Part shown: piece by piece, positions 52,701 to 62,134 of the stretch | Numbering within the stretch: position 1 is the stretch's first letter | Layout: each line of letters starts with the position of its first letter | Assembly: GCA_965657215.1 (NCBI GenBank) | Contig: CBFHNR010000004.1 | Location: 62,001-126,000 of the forward strand | Source of the DNA: JAHEJA01 sp965657215 | GTDB lineage: Bacteria; Pseudomonadota; Alphaproteobacteria; Rhodobacterales; Rhodobacteraceae | DNA length: 64,000 nucleotides | Direction: 5' to 3' | Notes under the pieces: model-generated | What the model was told of the DNA's origin: nothing | Database searches by the model: none | The model's input: only the letters and a program-made list of their open reading frames with translations | Translations under genes and position numbers: made by a program

Positions 52701-53894
52701 ATGGAAGCTTTAAGCTGGGGCGCCATCCTTCTGGCAATGTTTACACAATTGACACCGGTCTGGATCGCATTGGTCGTGACCTTTGCCGTGTCGATTTACT
52801 ACAAACGCAAACTTGGTCTTTATGGCAAGTTATTCGATAGCACGATTGGGATGATCGGCTTTGCTATTGTTATGTTCTGGGTCTTTGTTGGCTTTTTTGC
52901 CGGCGCTTTGGATATGATCATGACACATGATCCCTTGGCCCAACTGTCTGGCATGAAGAACAAAGTGCCCGGAACTGGCCTGCGTAGCCCAGAAGACGGG
53001 CAATATGCGCATTACCTCTTGGGCGGTGATAACCTTGCGCGCGACATCTTTAGTCGTGTGATGGCCGGCAGCGCGGTCGTGATCGTGATTGCACCATTGG
53101 CAACGGTCTTTGCCTTTATGGCGGGGATTACATTAGGTTTGCCTGCAGGATATTATGGCGGACGTTTAGATATGGTTTTGTCCTTCTTGGCAAACCTCAT
53201 CTTGGCCTTCCCTGTGATCTTGTTGTTCTACCTCTTGGTGACACCTGAAATTCGACTGACAGGTCTGCCGCAATATATGGCTGTGGTGCTGTTTAGTTTT
53301 CCATTGGTGTTTTACACAGTTCTTATGAACTCGCGGTTTTATATCCAACCCAAGAAACGCAACCTCTATATGGGGTTAGGTGTCGTCGTTTTGGGATGGC
53401 TTTACATTTCACTCATCAACGAGCCGGGATCAAAGATCACGATCTTCAACGCGATTGACGGGTTCGATGTTGATGCGGGGCTTTTGACCGTGTTTGTGGC
53501 TGTGGTCTTTGTGAATTCACCAACGGTGTTTCGTATTGTGCGCGGCTTGGCGATGGATATCAAAACCCGCGATTATGTGGCTGCGGCCCAAACCCGTGGC
53601 GAAGGTCCGTGGTACATCATGCTTTGGGAAATTCTACCAAATGCGCGTGGTCCATTGATCGTCGATTTCTGTCTGCGCATTGGCTACACAACCATTTTGC
53701 TTGGAACTTTGGGCTTCTTTGGACTTGGTCTCGCACCAGAAGATCCAAACTGGGGCGCGACGATCAACGAAGGGCGAAAGCTCTTGTCGATCTATCCGCA
53801 CCCTGCTCTACCGCCTGCGTTCGCATTGCTCAGCTTGGTATTGGGCTTGAACCTACTCGCGGATGGCTTGCGCGAAGAAAGCCTCAAAGATTGA
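52701..53894 (+). CDS. ABC transporter permease (DppC-like)
   Basis: 397 residues, longer than DppC (about 300), due to an N-terminal extension with additional membrane segments and an extra middle region around LYMGLGVVVLGWLYISL. The EAA-like loop is YVAAAQTRGEGPWYIMLWEI. AGGAGG lies ahead of the ATG. Confidence 0.9.
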   Translation: MEALSWGAILLAMFTQLTPVWIALVVTFAVSIYYKRKLGLYGKLFDSTIGMIGFAIVMFWVFVGFFAGALDMIMTHDPLAQLSGMKNKVPGTGLRSPEDGQYAHYLLGGDNLARDIFSRVMAGSAVVIVIAPLATVFAFMAGITLGLPAGYYGGRLDMVLSFLANLILAFPVILLFYLLVTPEIRLTGLPQYMAVVLFSFPLVFYTVLMNSRFYIQPKKRNLYMGLGVVVLGWLYISLINEPGSKITIFNAIDGFDVDAGLLTVFVAVVFVNSPTVFRIVRGLAMDIKTRDYVAAAQTRGEGPWYIMLWEILPNARGPLIVDFCLRIGYTTILLGTLGFFGLGLAPEDPNWGATINEGRKLLSIYPHPALPPAFALLSLVLGLNLLADGLREESLKD

Positions 53895-53901
53895 TCACTG
53901 T

Positions 53902-53923
53902 TGGCGCAGGACATCCTGCGCCA
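53902..53923. other. Intercistronic stem-loop before the ATPase gene
   Basis: 9-bp stem TGGCGCAGG / CCTGCGCCA with loop ACAT and no T-run, between the second permease and the ATPase gene. Likely an mRNA stability or processing element that sets different expression levels along the operon. Confidence 0.6.
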
Positions 53924-53973
53924 GCTCCGATTGGGTAGATCACAAGAGATGATCCCCACAAAGGGAGAAGAAA

Positions 53974-56064
53974 ATGAATAAGATTACGGATTACGAAGGT
54001 CCAATTCTCGAAATTGACAACCTGTCTATTTCCTTCTTTACACGCTTACGCGAAATTCCTGCGGTTATGGATTTCTCGGTCTCTGTTCAACCAGGTGAAG
54101 CTGTTGGATTGGTCGGTGAATCTGGATGCGGTAAATCCACTGTTGCCCTCGGTGTGATGCAAGATTTGGGCGTAAATGGCCGCGTTGTTGGCGGATCGAT
54201 TAAATTCAAGGGCCGCGACTTGGCTCAGATGACAGCGGATGAATTGCGCGACGTGCGCGGCAATGAAATCGCAATGATCTATCAGGAACCAATGGCGTCC
54301 CTGAACCCTGCGATGAAAATCGGCAAACAGCTGATGGAAGTGCCTATGATCCACGAAGGCATCTCAGAAGCCGATGCCTACAAGCGAGCTTTAGAGGTCG
54401 TCACCGATGTGAAACTGCCAGACCCTGAACGCATCTTGAAATCCTATCCGCATCAGCTTTCTGGTGGTCAACAACAACGTATCGTCATTGCGATGGCCTT
54501 GATGTCCAAACCGTCTTTGTTGATCTTGGATGAACCAACAACGGCGCTTGATGTGACGGTTGAGGCGGCTGTGGTTGAATTGGTCAAAGACCTTGGCAAA
54601 AAATACGGCACCTCTATGCTGTTTATTTCGCATAACTTGGGTCTCGTTCTCGAAACCTGTGATCGTATCTGTGTGATGTACTCTGGCGAAGCGGTTGAGA
54701 ATGGCTCAATTGATGACGTCTTTGACAAGATGCAACATCCCTATACGCAAGCCTTGTTCCGCTCTATCCCACTTCCGGGCGCAGATAAAAATTCACGTCC
54801 CTTGGTGGCTATTCCTGGAAACTTTCCGCTCCCGCATGAGCGACCCAATGGCTGTAACTTTGGCCCACGCTGCGATTATTTCGAAGCAGGTCGCTGTGAT
54901 GCAAGTGCTATCCCAATGTCCGCCATTGAGGGCGATGATCGCCACGCCACGCGCTGTTTGAAGTTCAAAGAAATTGATTGGGATGCGCCACTGGCCGCTG
55001 TGATTACCAATGAAAAAACAGCACCAGGCAAAGTGGTCTTGGAAATTGATAACCTCAAGAAATATTATGAGGTCTCGGCCAATGCATTGTTTGGATCCTC
55101 TGGCGCTAAAAAAGTGGTCAAGGCCAATGAAACCCTGTCCTTTTCTGCGCGCGAGTCTGAAACATTGGCCATTGTTGGTGAATCAGGTTGCGGCAAAAGT
55201 ACCTTTGCCAAGGTTCTAATGGGCCTTGAAACCGCGACCGAGGGCGAAATTCGACTAGACGGTAAAAACATCGAAAGCACAGGAATCGTGTCTCGCGACA
55301 CGCAAACCGTAGCGGATGTTCAAATGGTGTTCCAAAACCCGTTTGATACGTTGAACCCCTCGATGACAGTAGGTCGTCAAATCATCCGCGCGCTTGAGAT
55401 TTTCAAAATTGGCAACACAAACGAAGAGCGTCGCCAACGCATGTTGGAATTGCTTGATCTGGTGAAACTGCCGCGCGCCTTTGCTGATCGCATGCCGCGT
55501 CAGCTCTCTGGTGGTCAAAAGCAACGTGTGGGTATTGCCCGCGCCTTTGCAGGTGGTGCACGGATCGTTGTTGCAGATGAACCCGTATCAGCATTGGATG
55601 TATCGGTTCAGGCGGCTGTAACCGATCTCTTGATGGAAATTCAGCGCAATGAGAAAACAACATTGCTATTTATTAGCCATGATTTGTCCATTGTGCGCTA
55701 CTTGTCCGATCGCGTCATGGTGATGTACCTCGGCCACGTGGTGGAAATCGGCACAACTGACGAAGTCTTTGCGCCGCCCTATCACCCCTATACCGAGGCC
55801 TTGCTCTCTGCGGTTCCGATTGCGGACACGAGCATTGAGAAACAGCATATCGTTCTTGAGGGCGACATCCCCTCTGCGATGAACCCACCCAGCGGATGCC
55901 CGTTCCAAACGCGCTGCCGTTGGAAATCACAAGTTCCCGGTGGACTATGTGAAACAGAGGTTCCAGAGGTCCGTACGATCCAAGACGGACATCAGATCAA
56001 ATGTCACCTAAGCGAAGAGATCCTCTCCAGAATGGAGCCAGTTATCAAAATCGCAGCAGAATAA
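53974..56064 (+). CDS. Fused ABC transporter ATPase (DppD-DppF type)
   Basis: 696 residues with two complete ATPase domains in one chain. First: GLVGESGCGKSTVALGV, LSGGQQQRIVIAMAL, LLILDEPTTALDV. Second: AIVGESGCGKSTFAKVL, LSGGQKQRVGIARAF, VADEPVSALDV. Each is followed by the cysteine-containing oligopeptide C-terminal extension (CNFGPRCDYFEAGRCDAS, CPFQTRCRWKSQVPGGLC), which can bind an Fe-S cluster in this family. Completes the importer with the SBP and two permeases. A terminator follows. Confidence 0.94.
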   Translation: MNKITDYEGPILEIDNLSISFFTRLREIPAVMDFSVSVQPGEAVGLVGESGCGKSTVALGVMQDLGVNGRVVGGSIKFKGRDLAQMTADELRDVRGNEIAMIYQEPMASLNPAMKIGKQLMEVPMIHEGISEADAYKRALEVVTDVKLPDPERILKSYPHQLSGGQQQRIVIAMALMSKPSLLILDEPTTALDVTVEAAVVELVKDLGKKYGTSMLFISHNLGLVLETCDRICVMYSGEAVENGSIDDVFDKMQHPYTQALFRSIPLPGADKNSRPLVAIPGNFPLPHERPNGCNFGPRCDYFEAGRCDASAIPMSAIEGDDRHATRCLKFKEIDWDAPLAAVITNEKTAPGKVVLEIDNLKKYYEVSANALFGSSGAKKVVKANETLSFSARESETLAIVGESGCGKSTFAKVLMGLETATEGEIRLDGKNIESTGIVSRDTQTVADVQMVFQNPFDTLNPSMTVGRQIIRALEIFKIGNTNEERRQRMLELLDLVKLPRAFADRMPRQLSGGQKQRVGIARAFAGGARIVVADEPVSALDVSVQAAVTDLLMEIQRNEKTTLLFISHDLSIVRYLSDRVMVMYLGHVVEIGTTDEVFAPPYHPYTEALLSAVPIADTSIEKQHIVLEGDIPSAMNPPSGCPFQTRCRWKSQVPGGLCETEVPEVRTIQDGHQIKCHLSEEILSRMEPVIKIAAE

Positions 56065-56070
56065 GACAAT

Positions 56071-56098
56071 GGCGCCGCAACTTGCGGCGTCTTTTTTT
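56071..56098 (+). terminator. Intrinsic terminator after the importer operon
   Basis: 8-bp stem GGCGCCGC / GCGGCGTC (one G-U) with loop AACTT and a run of seven T. Confidence 0.85.
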
Positions 56099-56113
56099 GA
56101 TAAGGGTTTGACT

Positions 56114-56440
56114 ATGTCCCGTTTCGCGTCCCTCCCTGAACTGCCTTACTACGCAGTGATCTTTTCTAATCAGGCATCCCAATCCCCTGATGGCTATGCC
56201 GAAATGGCCGCGAAGATGAATGACATTGCCAAAACAATGCCTGGGTACCTTGGAATTGAAAGCACGCGCGACGTTGATGGCTTTGCAATCACAGTGAGCT
56301 ATTGGCGCGATGAAGAGGCCATCAAAGGATGGCGCAACCATGCCAAGCATCAGATTGCCCAAGAGATCGGTCGCGAGCGGTGGTATGAGCATTTTGCCTT
56401 GCGTGTCGCCAAAGTCGAGCGCCACTATGAAGGCCCCTAA
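56114..56440 (+). CDS. Antibiotic biosynthesis monooxygenase-domain protein
   Basis: 108 residues from the ATG at 56114 with AAGGG upstream. The dimeric ABM fold is suggested by YYAVIFSNQ, MAAKMNDIAKTMPGYLGIES and ITVSYWRDEEAIKGWRNHAKH, with the family's Trp and His. These small proteins include oxygenases, heme-degrading enzymes and proteins of no known activity. It lies 16 bp after the terminator of the importer operon, so transcription may be separate or by read-through. Confidence 0.82.
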   Translation: MSRFASLPELPYYAVIFSNQASQSPDGYAEMAAKMNDIAKTMPGYLGIESTRDVDGFAITVSYWRDEEAIKGWRNHAKHQIAQEIGRERWYEHFALRVAKVERHYEGP

Positions 56441-57006
56441 GGTTTCATAATGATGCGCACATAGTTTTGCGTTTCTTTATACGGAGGTATGCCGCCATAT
56501 CGCTTTACGGCTTCTGGTCCCGCGTTATAGGCCGCAAGCGCCAGTGACCAAGAGCGAAACCGTTTGTATTGTTCCGCTAAATACCGCGCACCACCTTCTA
56601 GGTTTTGATGCGGATCTCTTGGATTGACCCCTAAATATCGCGCTGTATCGGGCATCAGCTGCGCCAACCCAATCGCTCCTTTGGGAGAAAGCGCTTTGGG
56701 ATTCCAGCGGCTTTCTTGATGAATGAGCCTTAGGAATAAACTCTCTGGGATATTATTTTCCCGCGCAATTCGGCGTGCCATTGTCACGTAGGGACCTGAA
56801 TATTTTGCCGAATTCGGGATGTCTTCAGGCGCCCCCGGGATATACACCGACGGAGGTTTGAGGCGAACAGAATTGGAATATTGCTGCTTGGCTCTCAAAT
56901 CCAACGTGCGCAGTTGCAATTGATATTGCATGCCAGGCGTCTCCGACACAACTGGGCTTATGGGCCATAAAAAGGCACTCGCAACAATCGCTTTAACTAA
57001 ATTCAT
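56437..57006 (-). CDS. Lytic transglycosylase (SLT family)
   Basis: 189 residues: signal peptide (MNLVKAIVASAFLWPISPVV), then a slt/goose-lysozyme domain with the catalytic Glu in RLIHQESRWNPKALS, then GAIGLAQLMPDTARYLG and ALAAYNAGPEAV. Cleaves peptidoglycan with formation of 1,6-anhydro ends. The stop overlaps the convergent ABM-domain gene by 4 bp. The start is divergent from ssb. Confidence 0.93.
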   Translation of the reverse strand: MNLVKAIVASAFLWPISPVVSETPGMQYQLQLRTLDLRAKQQYSNSVRLKPPSVYIPGAPEDIPNSAKYSGPYVTMARRIARENNIPESLFLRLIHQESRWNPKALSPKGAIGLAQLMPDTARYLGVNPRDPHQNLEGGARYLAEQYKRFRSWSLALAAYNAGPEAVKRYGGIPPYKETQNYVRIIMKP

Positions 57007-57184
57007 TTGTCCTCACTCTGGGGAGAGTGATAAATGAAATTCCTGCGAAAACAACCGAATGTAGAACCGTGAGCAAGGCTTCGCGCGGAATTGTTGGATT
57101 TAAGCCAAAGTTTAACCTTTTCTTCATGCCCGTGGGATGGTGTAACACTAAAAACGACGTTTCAAGATTCGACAGGAGAGACAG

Positions 57185-57694
57185 ATGGCCGGCTCGGTAA
57201 ACAAAGTAATTTTGATTGGTAACTTGGGCCGCGATCCCGAAGTGCGTAATTTCCCAAATGGGGGCAAAGTCTGTAATCTTCGCATTGCTACATCTGAGAC
57301 ATGGAAAGACCGCAATACGGGCGAGCGTAAAGAGCGCACAGAATGGCATTCGGTTGCTATTTTTTCCGAGCCGCTTGTGCGTATTGCTGAGCAATACCTT
57401 CGCAAAGGTTCAACGATCTATATCGAAGGCCAGCTAGAGACCCGCAAATGGCAAGACCAATCTGGCGCGGACCGTTACTCAACTGAAGTGGTTCTGCGCC
57501 CATACACATCCACATTGACAATGCTTGGCGGCCGTAATGACGGTGGCTCTTATGGTGGCGGGTCTTCCGACGGTGGCGGGTACGGCGGTGGCTATGACAG
57601 CGGACCCTCTGACAATGGCTTTGGTGGCGGTGGCTCAGGTGGCGGCGGAAATAGCGGTCCAACCCGTGATCTAGACGATGAAATCCCGTTCTAA
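57185..57694 (+). CDS. ssb: Single-stranded DNA-binding protein
   Basis: 169 residues with the OB fold (SVNKVILIGNLGRDPEVRNF, then ERTEWHSVAIF), a long glycine-rich linker, and the acidic tail DDEIPF that docks partners in replication and repair. Typical of alphaproteobacterial SSB. Terminator after the stop. Confidence 0.97.
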   Translation: MAGSVNKVILIGNLGRDPEVRNFPNGGKVCNLRIATSETWKDRNTGERKERTEWHSVAIFSEPLVRIAEQYLRKGSTIYIEGQLETRKWQDQSGADRYSTEVVLRPYTSTLTMLGGRNDGGSYGGGSSDGGGYGGGYDSGPSDNGFGGGGSGGGGNSGPTRDLDDEIPF

Positions 57695-57711
57695 GAAACA
57701 AACATAGAAAC

Positions 57712-57734
57712 AGGCGCCTTCGGGCGCCTTTTTT
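57712..57734 (+). terminator. Intrinsic terminator after ssb
   Basis: 7-bp stem AGGCGCC / GGCGCCT closed by a TTCG tetraloop, then six T. Converges on aroB. Confidence 0.9.
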
Positions 57735-57739
57735 GTGCC

Positions 57740-58849
57740 TTAACGCTGATCTAATGCGTCAGTGAGAACCTTTAGCACCACATCTTTGGGGATGTCTGAT
57801 GTGACAAAGGCCTCGCCTATTCCACGCGCCATAATAAAGTTCAACGTTCCATCAACGACTTTTTTGTCTTGGCCCATCAAATCCAACAGACCCGCCGCAT
57901 CTGGCAATTCGCCATCTATGTCGGCAAGATCCACTTTCATCCCCATATCACGTAGATGCGCACGCACACGGCTGGGGTCCTCTTGGGAACACAAACCAAG
58001 GCGCGATGAGGTTTCAAAAGCGAGCGCACAGCCAATTGCGACCCCTTCGCCGTGAAGCAAACGATCCGAATATCCTGTGGCCGCCTCAAGAGCATGACAG
58101 AAGGTATGACCTAAATTCAGCAAGGCGCGATCGCCCTGCTCCGTTTCATCGCGCTCAACAATATCTGCTTTCATTTGGCATGATATGCGCACCGCTTCGG
58201 CGCGAGCATCCCGATCCCCTTGCGCTAAACGCGGACCATTGATTTCCAACCAATCAAAAAAATCGGCATTTCCTAAGAGGCCGTATTTTACAACTTCGCC
58301 GTAGCCTGCAAGAAAATCACGCGGGGTTAATGTGTCCAAGACAGCAATATCAATCAAAACGCGCGAGGGTTGATGAAAGGCCCCAATCAAGTTCTTGCCT
58401 TGTGGCGCATTGATGCCCGTTTTCCCGCCAACAGAGCTATCCACTTGCGCCAAGAGCGATGTTGGAATTTGAACAAAACGAACACCACGACGTAACACAG
58501 CCGAGGCAAAGCCGACTAAATCACCGATCACACCTCCACCAAGAGCGATTACAATATCCTTGCGCTCGACTTTCTCAGATAAAAGCCACTCAACAGTTTG
58601 CGAAAACGGCCCCCATGATTTGGTCGCCTCTCCAGCAGGCAAGACCAAGGAGGACTGTGAAATCCCCGCAGCCTCTAGTGCCGCACAGAGCGGTTTCAAA
58701 TGCAAATCCGCCACATTACTATCGGTGACAATCGCAACCTTGGGACGTGACAAGAGATCACTCAAATGCGCGGCAACATTATCAATGAGATTGGCCTCAA
58801 TCAGAATATCATAAGCCCGCTCACCTAAATTCACATGGACGTTTTGCAT
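57740..58849 (-). CDS. aroB: 3-dehydroquinate synthase
   Basis: Second step of the shikimate pathway. 369 residues: NAD-binding GGGVIGDLVGFASAVL, VQIPTSLLAQVDSSVGGKTG, and metal-binding residues in GYGEVVKYG, NLGHTFCHALE and LLHGEGVAIG. Starts right after the aroK stop (1-bp gap), so the two form an operon. Confidence 0.97.
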   Translation of the reverse strand: MQNVHVNLGERAYDILIEANLIDNVAAHLSDLLSRPKVAIVTDSNVADLHLKPLCAALEAAGISQSSLVLPAGEATKSWGPFSQTVEWLLSEKVERKDIVIALGGGVIGDLVGFASAVLRRGVRFVQIPTSLLAQVDSSVGGKTGINAPQGKNLIGAFHQPSRVLIDIAVLDTLTPRDFLAGYGEVVKYGLLGNADFFDWLEINGPRLAQGDRDARAEAVRISCQMKADIVERDETEQGDRALLNLGHTFCHALEAATGYSDRLLHGEGVAIGCALAFETSSRLGLCSQEDPSRVRAHLRDMGMKVDLADIDGELPDAAGLLDLMGQDKKVVDGTLNFIMARGIGEAFVTSDIPKDVVLKVLTDALDQR

Positions 58850-58850
58850 A

Positions 58851-59396
58851 TTATTTGGTCCTTAAAACATCGGGGCGCTTGAGCAAAGCCGTGATCACGT
58901 GATCTGTCATGTCATCAATGGAATAGGCTTCTAGAGAAGGAACAGCGATATCGGCCAATTGATAAATCGGAGCGCGTTTCTCATGCAGGTCTTTTAGGGT
59001 TTGAAACGGATCAGGCGTGCGTAACAAGGGACGCGTATCTTTGTGTTTCACCCGTCCCCAAAGCACAGAAACATCAGCATTCAACCAAACAGAGACACCT
59101 TTTTGTGTCATCATGGCTCGGTTATGATCCGCTAAAAACGCGCCGCCTCCCGTCGAAAGAACGCAAGGGTTCCCTTCCAACAGGCGATCAATGACTAGGC
59201 TCTCTTTTTGACGAAAAAACGGCTCGCCATCGCGTTCAAAAATTTCCGCAATTTTGCGATTTGCAGCCGCTTCAATTTCGGCATCTGAATCTAAAAAAGG
59301 AACTTCAAGCCGCGCAGCGAGCGCTTTGCCCACGGCAGTTTTGCCTGCTCCCATCATCCCTACTAGGGCAATCGTCTTTTGTAACACAAATTCCAT
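58851..59396 (-). CDS. aroK: Shikimate kinase
   Basis: Phosphorylates shikimate. 181 residues from the ATG at 59396 (MEFVLQKTIALVGMMG); the open frame extends upstream but the family begins here. P-loop GMMGAGKTAVGKALA, DSDAEIEAAA, and GGGAFL are visible. Upstream gene of the aroK-aroB pair, divergent from the small membrane gene at 59518. Confidence 0.95.
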   Translation of the reverse strand: MEFVLQKTIALVGMMGAGKTAVGKALAARLEVPFLDSDAEIEAAANRKIAEIFERDGEPFFRQKESLVIDRLLEGNPCVLSTGGGAFLADHNRAMMTQKGVSVWLNADVSVLWGRVKHKDTRPLLRTPDPFQTLKDLHEKRAPIYQLADIAVPSLEAYSIDDMTDHVITALLKRPDVLRTK

Positions 59397-59517
59397 AAAT
59401 CTCTTATTGGCGATCTTAGGCCAAAATTCAATGCACATAACAGAAGTGAGGTGAACTTCTGCGCGAGCTGTTATATAAGGGGAGTAAGACAGGCGACGAC
59501 AGGCATCAGGATACGAC

Positions 59518-59667
59518 ATGGGACGACTTATCAAATGGCTGATATATTTGTGCATTTTGGCCTTTTTGGCCTTAACAGCATATGCCTATTTGGGGCCGTT
59601 CTTTAATGTTTCATTCGCCCCTGACACCACGGAAATGACCACTCCGGTGATTCTTGATGGTCGCTAG
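59518..59667 (+). CDS. 49-residue membrane protein before the xerD unit
   Basis: MGRLIKWLIYLCILAFLALT then AYAYLGPFFNVSFAP and a tail ending TPVILDGR. One membrane helix, short periplasmic tail. It overlaps the next gene by 11 bp, so the two are translationally coupled. I recall similar small proteins at this place in other Rhodobacterales (not searched). Function unknown. Confidence 0.65.
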   Translation: MGRLIKWLIYLCILAFLALTAYAYLGPFFNVSFAPDTTEMTTPVILDGR

Positions 59668-61177
59668 GTTTGTCTATGCTTTGTGTCTCATTCCACTGCC
59701 GTTGATGGCACAACAGCCTTTGTCGGCAATTGATTGGCTCGAGAACACGCAGCCTGCAAACACGTTACCAGAACCGAACCAAGCGACCCAGCCAGAGATT
59801 CGCGGTGTCGTCAGACCAGATATCTCAGTGACCCCTTTGGATGAGGTTCAATCTGATTCTGTAGGTTTGCTCCCCTCGAGCGTGACGGGCTTACCAGTCT
59901 CCATCTGGCGCAACAGTCAAACGCGACAGCTCATTTCACAACTTGAGCGGCTCAGCATGAGCCACAACCCAGCAATTCAACAGCTCACATTTAGCCTAAT
60001 GTTGGCCGAAGCGGATGCGCCAAGTGACAGCAACGGCAAATTCGAATTCCTTGCCGCTCGCGTTAACACATTGATTGACTATGGGGCGATTGATCCCGCT
60101 TTGGCTTTGGTTGAACGGGCCGCCCCCCTTCCTGCGCCCTTGGTGCCCTTGCTGTTTGATCTCTCCTTGCTCACAGATGCGCTTGATCCTGCATGTGATC
60201 AAGTATTGCAGCTTGGCAGTGGATTTAACGATGATGCCGCGCGCATTTACTGCATCGCGCGCAAAGGGGATTGGTTGACGGCCGTTTTGATATTGGAAAC
60301 GGCAGAAGCCTTGGACACCTTGTCGCCGCGCATGGCGGCCCTGATGCATCTGTTTCTTGAAACGGATATTGATGATGTTTTGGCGGCCAATATGCCCCCG
60401 CCCTTAGACCCCTCACCTTTGGAATTTCGCATCTATGAGGCCATTGGTGAACCGCTTAATCCGGCCTCTTTGGATCGGGCCTATTCTGTCAGTCAGCTCT
60501 CGGGTGAAAATGGGTGGAATTCGCAACTTCGCGCCGCAGAGCGATTGGCGGAAACAGGCGCCTTGAGTGACAATAGATTGCTTGGTATTTACACATCAAG
60601 TGAGCCATCCGCCTCTGGTGGCGTTTGGGAACGTGTTCGCCTGATGCGCACTCTTGAAGACGCGCTAGAGTCACAAGACCCCGATCAGATCCTCTCAAGC
60701 TTCAAAGCGGCAAAAGCAGAATTTGATGACAGCCGCCTCTTGGCCCCGTTCGCGCGTTTGTTTATCGATCAAGTCCTTGAAGAATTAGATGCGACATCGC
60801 TCGATCGAGACATATTGGAAACCGCATTTTTGACGCCCAACTATGAAAGCTTTGCTTCTCTAGTCCCCAAAGATGCGACGCGTGAATTGCGGTTCAAAGC
60901 GGCGATTGCACGGGGGGATTTAGGGGACTGGATCGCGGGAAGTGATCTCGAAGAAAGCCTTGTCCAAGCTTTTCAAGACCCCCAAATTCATCACAGCATT
61001 CAGGACTTACTCAGCCAAGGTCGCCTTGGTGAGGTCATTTTGACAGCAATTGCACAATTTGATCGCGGGGCCGTGGGTGATTTAAACGATCTCAAAGAAG
61101 CCATTTCGATCTTTCGCTATGTTGGCCTAGAGGACACTGCACGGCGCGCAACCCTATCCTATTTGCTCGGATATTAG
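59657..61177 (+). CDS. Unknown periplasmic helical protein, 506 residues
   Basis: Signal peptide MVARFVYALCLIPLPLMAQQ, then a Pro-rich linker (LPEPNQATQPEIRGVVRPD) and about 400 residues that read as helical repeats with many Leu and Ala. Two cysteines lie near residues 179 and 196, which could pair in the periplasm. I do not recognise a functional family; orthologues in roseobacters have at times been given a misleading antifreeze-like name. It lies between a coupled 49-residue membrane gene and xerD, 3 bp before xerD, and is probably co-transcribed with both. Confidence 0.75.
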   Translation: MVARFVYALCLIPLPLMAQQPLSAIDWLENTQPANTLPEPNQATQPEIRGVVRPDISVTPLDEVQSDSVGLLPSSVTGLPVSIWRNSQTRQLISQLERLSMSHNPAIQQLTFSLMLAEADAPSDSNGKFEFLAARVNTLIDYGAIDPALALVERAAPLPAPLVPLLFDLSLLTDALDPACDQVLQLGSGFNDDAARIYCIARKGDWLTAVLILETAEALDTLSPRMAALMHLFLETDIDDVLAANMPPPLDPSPLEFRIYEAIGEPLNPASLDRAYSVSQLSGENGWNSQLRAAERLAETGALSDNRLLGIYTSSEPSASGGVWERVRLMRTLEDALESQDPDQILSSFKAAKAEFDDSRLLAPFARLFIDQVLEELDATSLDRDILETAFLTPNYESFASLVPKDATRELRFKAAIARGDLGDWIAGSDLEESLVQAFQDPQIHHSIQDLLSQGRLGEVILTAIAQFDRGAVGDLNDLKEAISIFRYVGLEDTARRATLSYLLGY

Positions 61178-61180
61178 CGC

Positions 61181-62134
61181 ATGTCTTTGCAGCATATCTC
61201 AACCTTTCTTGAGGCCAAGGCTGCCGAAGAAGGCGCCTCAGAAAATACCCTGTCTGCCTATGCGCGCGATCTTAAGCACGCAATGATTTGGGCGGGCGAG
61301 CAAAGTCTCTTAGACCTCAGCATGTCGGACATAGAAACCTACCTTGTCAGTTTGGACAAGGAAGGTTTATCCAAAGCAACCCGCGCACGTCGCTTGTCCG
61401 CGCTGAAACAATTCTATCGATTTTGCGTCGAAGAAGGCTGGCGCAGCGATAATCCCGCCATTCAAATCAGTGGCCCCGGAAAATCGAAAAAACTTCCCAA
61501 GACGCTCAGCATGGCTGATGTTGACGCGCTTCTTACTGCGGCACAAGACATGGGAAAAAATAGCGCGGATAACACGCGCGATATGTGCTTGATGCAGCTT
61601 CTCTATGCGACGGGTATGCGTGTGAGCGAACTCATGTCGCTCCCAATGACGGCGGCGCGCGGCAATCCCGACATGCTTCATGTTATGGGCAAAGGCAACA
61701 AAGAGCGGCTTGTTCCCCTCTCGCACCCTGCAAAGCAGGCGTTGAGGGATTGGGTCAAGATGCGCGATAAAAGCGATGAGGCGCAGAAATCACAAGGGAA
61801 AATCACGTCCAAATTTCTATTTCCCTCGCGTGGCAAACTTGGGCATCTCACCCGGCATTGGTTTTATGCGCGGATCAAGGATATGGCGCTTCATGCGCGG
61901 ATTGATCCTGCATTGGTGACGCCGCATACAATCCGTCACGCCTTTGCCACGCATCTCTTGGCCAATGGAGCCGATTTGCGGATCATTCAAACGCTGCTTG
62001 GACATGCGGATGTGTCAACGACAGAGATTTACACGCATGTCCTCAGTGATCGATTGGAAAGCTTGGTCCAAGATCATCATCCCTTGGCCAAAACGCGCAA
62101 CTCTTCGGGTAAAACATCTTCAGAGGGCCAATAG
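61181..62134 (+). CDS. xerD: Tyrosine recombinase XerD
   Basis: Resolves chromosome dimers at dif with XerC. 317 residues: N-terminal SAM-like domain (ENTLSAYARDLKHAMIWAG) and the catalytic R (ATGMRVSELMS), K (VMGKGNKERLVPL), HxxR (HTIRHAFATHLL), H (LGHADVSTTEIY) and Y (IYTHV). The protein runs about 15 residues past the usual HHPLA end, and this tail overlaps the convergent phosphoesterase gene. XerC cannot be fully ruled out, but context and sequence favour XerD. Confidence 0.9.
   Translation: MSLQHISTFLEAKAAEEGASENTLSAYARDLKHAMIWAGEQSLLDLSMSDIETYLVSLDKEGLSKATRARRLSALKQFYRFCVEEGWRSDNPAIQISGPGKSKKLPKTLSMADVDALLTAAQDMGKNSADNTRDMCLMQLLYATGMRVSELMSLPMTAARGNPDMLHVMGKGNKERLVPLSHPAKQALRDWVKMRDKSDEAQKSQGKITSKFLFPSRGKLGHLTRHWFYARIKDMALHARIDPALVTPHTIRHAFATHLLANGADLRIIQTLLGHADVSTTEIYTHVLSDRLESLVQDHHPLAKTRNSSGKTSSEGQ

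Noticed and set aside
61181..62134. A phage or genomic-island integrase
   Set aside because: The tyrosine recombinase is a housekeeping XerD by length and motifs; there is no att-like repeat, tRNA or other mobile gene nearby.
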